64,000 nt of DNA from Akebia trifoliata (lineage: Eukaryota > Streptophyta > Magnoliopsida > Ranunculales > Lardizabalaceae): assembly GCA_017979445.1 (NCBI GenBank), contig CM030716.1, forward strand, positions 14,837,443 to 14,901,442. The letters run 5' to 3'. A model generated the notes under the pieces. It made no database searches, was not told where the DNA came from, and worked only from the letters and a program-made list of their open reading frames with translations. The position numbers and the translations under genes are program-made. Below, piece by piece: positions 58,011 through 64,000 of the stretch; the stretch's first letter is position 1; every line of letters begins with the position of its first letter.

Positions 58011-58379
58011 GGGGACCATTACCTACCTCACTTGCCCTTCGCCTTCTAATTTTCTATGGTGAACAAAGTGAATATAAAAAATACAATGAAAATCCCACTG
58101 GAGAAGGTTCCATTTCACCAAAAAATTATCTCAAATGATGGAGAAACTTTCACATGTTCATTTTTCTGGGGGTCTTAAAATCCCTACCATATATTATTTT
58201 TATTCAAGATGGGTTCTTCAACCCTAACTATAATCCAGTTGAACACTGAACTCTCATCTTTGAACAAATGAGTTTTTAAAACGAAACTTTCAAAATTATT
58301 CATCAAATATTTGAGTATTTGATGATTTTGAATATTATACTTGGATGCAATGCAATACTTCTTTTGATAAGGGCCTTAA
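58011..58379. other. Spacer between Harbinger-type element and copia E; nothing recognised
   Basis: AT-rich sequence without coding similarity. The last bases, CTTAA (58375-58379), would be the left TSD of copia E; the partner lies beyond the window. Confidence 0.4.
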
Positions 58380-59283
58380 TGTTAGAAAAATAGAACTTGA
58401 AAATAAAGAAGAAAATTGCTCTGAGGCACATAGTAATCTACGTTATCTTTTAGACGACAGACGCCCCCACTCCGATTGAACACGAAGATGCAGATGGGTC
58501 ACTAGCGAACTTGTCTTCAGGATACAACAGAGCCCAGTTTTGTCACAACTTTATATTTCCTCAAATTTACACTATTTTGAGAAAATCTATCACATAGAAT
58601 TTCGGATACACGAATGCCTTTTTGTAGAAAATTAGAATAATTTTTTAACAGAATTGATCTCTATAAATAGAGAACAATTTCAAAAGTCACATCCATTCAT
58701 AAATAGATGAAGAAACTCAATAGGTATAAAACCCATTGAAACCACTAAGCACCTATTTTGATCAAAAAGTCTGTCAGGTACCTTGTGAGTCATTCGACAT
58801 CTTTTAGGTTGATTTTGGAGCCAATCCAAATTTGAACAGTCCTCCTTTATTTTTAATTTATCTCTTTCTCTCTCTCTCTCTCTCTTTCTTTCTTATATAT
58901 ATATATATAATAAAAAAGAATTATTAAAATTTTCATATATCTAAAAAATATTAAGAGCTCTCACAGGAGAAAGTCTTTGGAATGAAGAAAGAGTTGAGAA
59001 TAGGTTCTTATTTATAGGTTTAAAAGTTCCTCCAAAAAATTTAAAAAATAATGTGGGATTTACAAATTATTTGAAAAAAGAGTCAAAAAGTACTTTTACA
59101 ATATTCAATCCATGTGAAAAGATATCAATCAATAGAAATATTTTAAATAAAAAATACGTACTTTTACTTTAACAAAAAAGTACATCAATCATAAAGTAAC
59201 TTTCAAATATCATTTTAAAATAAACTAAATTAATTTTATTTGAATCAATTCTAAATAAATATTAATCAACATTTATTTTAACA
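58380..59283 (-). repeat. Copia E 3' LTR
   Basis: 904 bp bounded by TGTTA...TAACA. It contains a (CT)n(TA)n tract at 58862-58912. The outer 340 bp align with 63659-64000. Confidence 0.8.
58862..58912. repeat. (CT)n(TA)n microsatellite
   Basis: A CT run of about 14 units with TTT interruptions followed by about 8 TA units inside the copia E 3' LTR. Confidence 0.9.
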
Positions 59284-59660
59284 ATCCCTCACTTAATTCA
59301 AAAAATAATCAATTGAACAAAAGCAAGCATGAACCTTTGACTTGTATATATAATTCAAAGTTTATAAGATATCTAAGTAGCTTATATCTTTGAACTTAAA
59401 TTTTATGTGATAAATCGGAATTATATATATATACTTATTATAATCTTACTCATTAGTGACAAAGACTAGCTCTTTGTAGTCATGCGTTTAAATCCTACTT
59501 TTCATGAGTATTTCAAAGAGAATGTCGATTCTCTGTTTAAAACAATTAAACTTTTATACTCATATAGGTGAATTTGTCACTGGTGCTCTTGTAACTTCTT
59601 TAACACCAAAGCTTAAGATAGCTTCTAAATTCATTAAGAGTTTAACTCACATTTTCCACA

Positions 59661-61420
59661 TTACAAGATATGTGTACTAAATAACATCATAGGGATAACC
59701 AATATATAAATATTGTGTGCATTTACAAAGATAGTAAAATAACATCTTATCTTTTTGAACTTAAAAAATAGGATCTCCAAATCTACTAAGTTGAGGTTCC
59801 ATTGCTTTGTCTTCATGGATATTAGTCTTAGGCCCATCCCCTTTGATGTTCTCAAAACTAACTTTCTAGGTAATGATTTTATTAACGGATCCGCTAGCAT
59901 TTTTGAAGTTGGTACGTACGCAAACACGATCACTCCATTTGTCAACATCTGTCGAATAATATTATATCTAAGGCCTATATGCCTTGATTTATTCTTATAT
60001 TTTTCGTTTCCTGAAATGGTTAATACAACTTTATTATCGTAATAAATAGTAATTGCATAATCACGAATAAGATCAATGGAATAAACCTAATAAAATTTTG
60101 AAGTCATTTTATTTCTTTTACCACAATCGATAATGTTATGTATTATGATTCCATACTTGATAAGAAATGCAAGTTTGTTTCTTTGACTCCCACGATATCG
60201 TTCTTCTTACTAAAATATAAATACAACCACTTGTAGATTTTGAATCATGAAAATTAGAGTTCCATGTAGTATCTGAAAACCCTTTTACTAGTTCAGATTT
60301 ACTACTATATTGTAAATAATAATTCTCAATACCTTTTAAATATTTCAGAACCCTTTTAATAGCTTCCTAATGTTTAGGTCTTGGATTACTTGTAAATCTA
60401 CTCAATACCCCCACAATAAAAGTTATTTCGGATCTTGTATATCATATTAAATAAATAAGGCTACAAATTATTTTAGAGTATTCTAATTGAGATTCCGCTC
60501 TACTAGTATTCTTAAATAATTTCTTATTTAGATCAAAAGGAGTAGGAAAATGTAAATAGTCAAACATATTATATGTTTTTAATATTTTTTCAATATAATG
60601 TGTTTGAGATAAACAAATGATTTTATCTTCTTTTATGATTTTTATTCCCAATAATAAAGTTTGTCTCTCCAATGTTTTTCATATCAAAATATAATTAAAA
60701 TAATTTTTAATTTTTATAATTATATCAATATCTGTACCAAAAATTAACATATCATCTACATACAATGATACAATCACATAACTTTGATTTATCACCTTAC
60801 TATACATATATCTGTCACACTCATTTGATTTAAAATCAAATTCTTTTATTTTCTTATTAAATTTATGTGATTGTTTAAAACCATAAAAATTTATTCAATT
60901 TACAAACCAAATTACTTTTACTTAATTCTACATAATCTTCTGGTTATTCTAAATAAATTTCTTAATCTAAATCATCATTTAAAAATGTAGTTTTTACATC
61001 CATTTGATGTATATACAAGTTATAAATAGATGTTAATGCTAAAAAAACTCTAATAGAGGTTAATCAAGCAACGGAAGAAAATGTATCAAAATAATATATT
61101 CCTTCTTTTTGCCTAAATCTTTTGGTTACTAATCTTGCCTTAAATTTTTTTATATTACCATCTGGTTTTAGTTTATTTTTGAAAACTCACTTATGTCCTA
61201 TAGTCTTACAACCTGGAGATAAAAATACTAAATCACAAGTTCTATTAGATTTGATAGATTATATTTCATCATCCATACCTTCTTTTCAAAACACATTATC
61301 TAAAGATGTTATAACTTTTTTAAAAGTCTTAGGATCTGTTTTTAAAACATAGGTATAAAAATCTTGACCAAAATTATAACGTGAATCTTTTCTTAGTCTC
61401 GTATTTTTCCTAAGTTTTAG
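59661..61420 (-). pseudogene. Copia E reverse transcriptase and RNase H
   Basis: RT motifs: [20 protein letters not shown] (near 61180), then IHQMDVKTTFLNDDLD, and catalytic LYVDDMLIFGTD (about 60770-60735), so YVDD is kept. LLGIKIIKEDKIICLSQTHY (near 60650) and EYSKIICSLIYLI follow. The RNase H part is degraded; its end LADPLIKSLPRKLVLRTSKG (59900-59840) is the usual copia C-terminus. Frameshifts and stops are frequent. Confidence 0.8.
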
Positions 61421-61699
61421 TTATTTGTTATCTTATCTTTTTCATAACACTTGTTCAAAATGAGTTTCATTTTGAAAATCAGAAACATTATCTTTAGGTT
61501 GAAGTTTTTCAAAAAATTGTGTTTTGACAAATTTAATAATAACATTATCATCCAAGTTTAAAAAATAATAAGTTTTACTATTTTAAACATATCTTATAAA
61601 AGCATACTATATGTTCTAAATCTTCATTTTCTAATTTTGTCATATGATTTTTTGACATAGACTAAACAAACCCAAACTTGTAAATATTTTAAGTTAGAA

Positions 61700-62302
61700 T
61701 TTCTATTTTTTCATTGTTCATATGGTGTTTTGTTAACTTTATAATATAATACTCTATTTAAAATATGACATGCAGAATACAAAACTTCATCCTATAAATT
61801 CATAGGTAAATCAAAATTTAAAAACATAGAATTAATCATTTATATTAACGTCCTAGTTTTAAGTTTCGCTACACTGTTTTGTTGAAGTGTTCTAGGGACA
61901 GAAGTTTTATGTATAATTCCAAGATTTTCAAAATAAACAGTAAAATCATTATTAAAATATTCCCCTCCTCTATCACTTCTTAAATTTTTAATTTTCTTTT
62001 CTAATTAATTTTTTTACTTCTGCTTTATATAATTTAAAAGCTTCAAAAACATCATTTTTATTTCTTAACAAATATATATAACAGTATCTACTAAAGTCAT
62101 CAATAAAAGTAATAAAATATCTTTTACCACTTCTAATTAATATATTATTTAATTCGCATAAATTTGAATGTATTAATTCTAAACTAGTAAAAATTATCTT
62201 TACACTACGATATGATTTCTTTACTATTTTAAACTGAACACAAATATGACATCTATCATCATTTTCCTTATTAAACTTAGGTACTAAGTTTAAATTTATC
62301 AT
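61700..62302 (-). pseudogene. Copia E integrase
   Basis: Has the CHICVQFKIVKKSY zinc region, then LELIHSNLCELNN, where the first catalytic Asp (family HSD) is Asn, and RYFITFIDDFSRYCYIYLLR. LRSDRGGEYFNNDF carries the second Asp, which is kept. The final Glu block reads VAKLKTRT where the family has VAERKNRT, so Glu is Lys. Two of three catalytic residues are lost, in addition to a frame break near 61985. Confidence 0.8.
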
Positions 62303-62344
62303 ATTTTTTATAGTTTGAAGATTTAAATGTCATAGTCTAGCATG

Positions 62345-62750
62345 TTACAAAGCAAAAGACTCAACAATATAAGCAAAAGTACTATCAATTATTATATTCA
62401 ATTTAACCATATTGTTTACAACATACCCTTTGCCAATAAAAACATCATTTTTGGTCCAGATTAGTTTTTCACAATGAAGGACTAACTTGAACCCATTTTT
62501 GTTCAACATACAAGCAGAAATTAAATTATTCATAGTTTCTAAAACATGTACAACATCTTTTAATAAGAGAATTTTTTCAAAAGTTAGTTTGAGTTTCATA
62601 GTATCAGAACATGCAATCTTAATGATAGAAGAATTTTTCATTTAAAATTGTCCTTCATCTTGAGCTTTGTAAGATTTGAAAGTAGATTTATCAAATGACA
62701 CATGTCGTGTTGCACTTGAATCGATCCACCAATGTCTTTTCGTTTCAATT
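62345..62750 (-). pseudogene. Copia E protease region
   Basis: Near 62735 the minus strand reads HWWIDSSATRHVCH, where the family has WWIDSGATRHVC; the conserved Gly of the Asp-Ser-Gly triad is Ser. The continuation 62641-62345 holds the post-protease GAG-pre-integrase linker (VFIGKGYVVNNMVKLNIII). Confidence 0.75.
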
Positions 62751-62799
62751 ATATTTACTTCAACACAATGGCAACCATTACATCTCTTACCATATTAAA

Positions 62800-63610
62800 T
62801 TCAATTTTCAATTTCTTACTTTGACGTTTTTTACAATTTCTTGCAAAATGTCATTTTTTTCCACACACATAATAGTCTCCTTCATTCTTTTTAAATTGAC
62901 TATGATCATTTTTTTGATAAATTTCTTGAATGATTTTCTATTGGTAAAAGGCTTGTTGTATTTTTTCTTTTCTTGAATTACAAACTCAATTATATGAGTC
63001 CTAATAGATTCAGAGCAATCATACTTTCTATCTCTGATCTTATTTTCTTCTTCTATTTTTAAACTTTTGAAAATCTCATCCAGAATTTGTAAATTCTTAT
63101 TATGAGACAGGTTTTTTCTATAGTCTTTCCAAGATGGTAATTTGGAGATAATTGCACCCACTTGGAAATTTTCAAGAAGTTTGATATTTTCTTCCTCTAT
63201 CTTGTAACAATAAATTGTAACTCTTAAACTTATTCAAGAATAGATTTATTTTATGTTAGTTTAAAATCAGAGTATTTAGAAACTAAAAAAGTTTTTATAC
63301 CCGCATCTTTAATTAAATATTTTTTCTCTAGTAAGTCTCATAATTCTTTGGCAATTGTGTACTTGCAAAATGAGTTAAACAATCTGTTAATCATCGCATT
63401 AAATATATGATCTCGACAATTTAAATCATCATCTTGTCATTTTTGTTGAGTATCGATTTGTTCAGAAGTTGCATACATTGAAATAGTTAAACATGCTGTT
63501 GTAAGAACATATGCGACCTTAAATTTATGGGGTATAAAGAATACCTTCTGTTGCCATCGTTTGAAATTCGACCCATCAAAACGATCAAGTTTCACAAGGT
63601 CTTGATTCAT
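62800..63610 (-). pseudogene. Copia E gag
   Basis: ATG at 63610 opens MNQDLVKLDRFDGSNFKRWQ, the classic copia Gag start, and continues as MINRLFNSFCKYTIAKELWD. MGAIISKLPSWKDYRKNL begins at 63161. Near 62860 the zinc knuckle reads CGKK, a stop, then HFARNC: the stop replaces the Gly of CGKKGHFARNC. Shifts near 63300 break the frame. Confidence 0.8.
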
Positions 63611-63658
63611 AAACTTGATATTTTATGTCATTAAAGCAATATTTTGTTGCCTATAACT

Positions 63659-64000
63659 TATTAGAAAAATATAACTTGAAAATAAAAGAGGAAAATTACT
63701 CTAAGGCACGTAGTAATCTATGTTGTCTTATAGACAACAGACGCCTCTACTCTGATTGAACACAAAGATATAGATGGGTTGCTGGCGAACTTGTCTTCAA
63801 GATACAATAGAGCCTAGTTTTATCACAATTGTATATTTTCTCAAATTTTACACTATTTTGAGAAAATTTATCACACAGAATCTCGGATACATAAATATTT
63901 GTTTGTAGAAAGTTAGAATAATTTTTTAACAAAACTGATTTCTATAAATAGAGAATAATTTCAAAAGTCACATCCATTTGTAAATGGATTAAGAAACTCA
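63659..64000 (-). repeat. Copia E 5' LTR, partial (window edge)
   Basis: Aligns with the first ~340 bases of 58380-59283 in plus-strand order, and continues past the window. Its inner terminus reads TATTAG where the other copy reads TGTTAG. Confidence 0.8.

Larger units (their letters stand above)
58380..64000 (-). mobile_element. Copia E: Ty1/copia element, right LTR cut by the window end
   Basis: Left (3') LTR 58380-59283 and right (5') LTR from 63659 to the window edge share ordered sequence (for example ACTTGTCTTCAGGATACAA). Between them gag, protease, integrase, RT and RNase H lie in order on the minus strand. A PPT-like AAGTGAGGGAT precedes LTR start TGTTAAAATAAATG at 59283. The ends TGTTA/TAACA are inverted. 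Many stops and shifts show decay. Confidence 0.85.

Noticed and set aside
1..64000. tRNA, rRNA or organelle genes
   Set aside because: No cloverleaf-like, rRNA-like or organelle gene sequence was noticed. A dedicated covariance search was not possible, so small RNA genes cannot be excluded.

Overview
The window is repeat-rich nuclear DNA of a flowering plant, most likely a dicot. It has spliced genes, AT-rich intergenic DNA, decayed Ty1/copia and Ty3/gypsy LTR retrotransposons, solo LTRs with 5-bp target-site duplications (TSDs), and a PIF/Harbinger-type DNA element. The species cannot be named from the sequence. All boundaries, splice sites and repeat matches were found by eye.

Left part (1-26862): a minus-strand copia element ('copia P') has its gag reading frame split by a ~25 kb minus-strand Ty3/gypsy element of Tat/Ogre type (809-25865, TSD CTTTC on both sides). 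In element order: 5' LTR (25865-24230), decayed tRNA-Arg-type primer-binding site, a leader with two minisatellites, gag, protease, RT/RNase H, a second RNase H-like domain and integrase, all broken by stops and frameshifts. Between integrase and the 3' LTR lie two spliced plus-strand (antisense) pseudogenes, a plant-mobile-domain (PMD) type gene and a DUF7745-like gene. Two related solo LTRs follow. One splits the DUF7745-like gene with a perfect CGACT TSD, and removing it restores the local reading frame. Imperfect palindromes in short tandem arrays occur upstream of each antisense gene and again in the leader.

Middle (26863-36070): a 2.9 kb solo LTR with a perfect CTAAA TSD, old intergenic DNA with few recognisable parts, a small direct-repeat-flanked gypsy gag remnant resembling a TR-GAG element, and a double-hairpin MITE-like foldback.

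Right-centre (36071-55315): one apparently intact host gene on the minus strand, a five-exon DUF1365-family membrane protein of about 328 residues. Intron 2 is almost wholly an antisense copia element (46395-54617), itself carrying a truncated LTR element and a 2.7 kb solo LTR. Intron 3 carries a second antisense copia element (40960-45955). Intron 4 holds a gypsy LTR/PBS/gag fragment. All splice sites look canonical and phases agree, so the ~19 kb gene could still be expressed.

Right end (55316-64000): a ~2.0 kb PIF/Harbinger-type element with TAA TSDs and a decayed Myb-like/NAM-C-like gene (56006-58007), then a minus-strand copia element ('copia E', 58380 to beyond the window end) with inactivating changes at integrase and protease residues.

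The most notable systems are the giant Tat-like element with two antisense gene-like cargoes and palindromic arrays, and the host gene that retains a coherent coding structure around nested retrotransposons.
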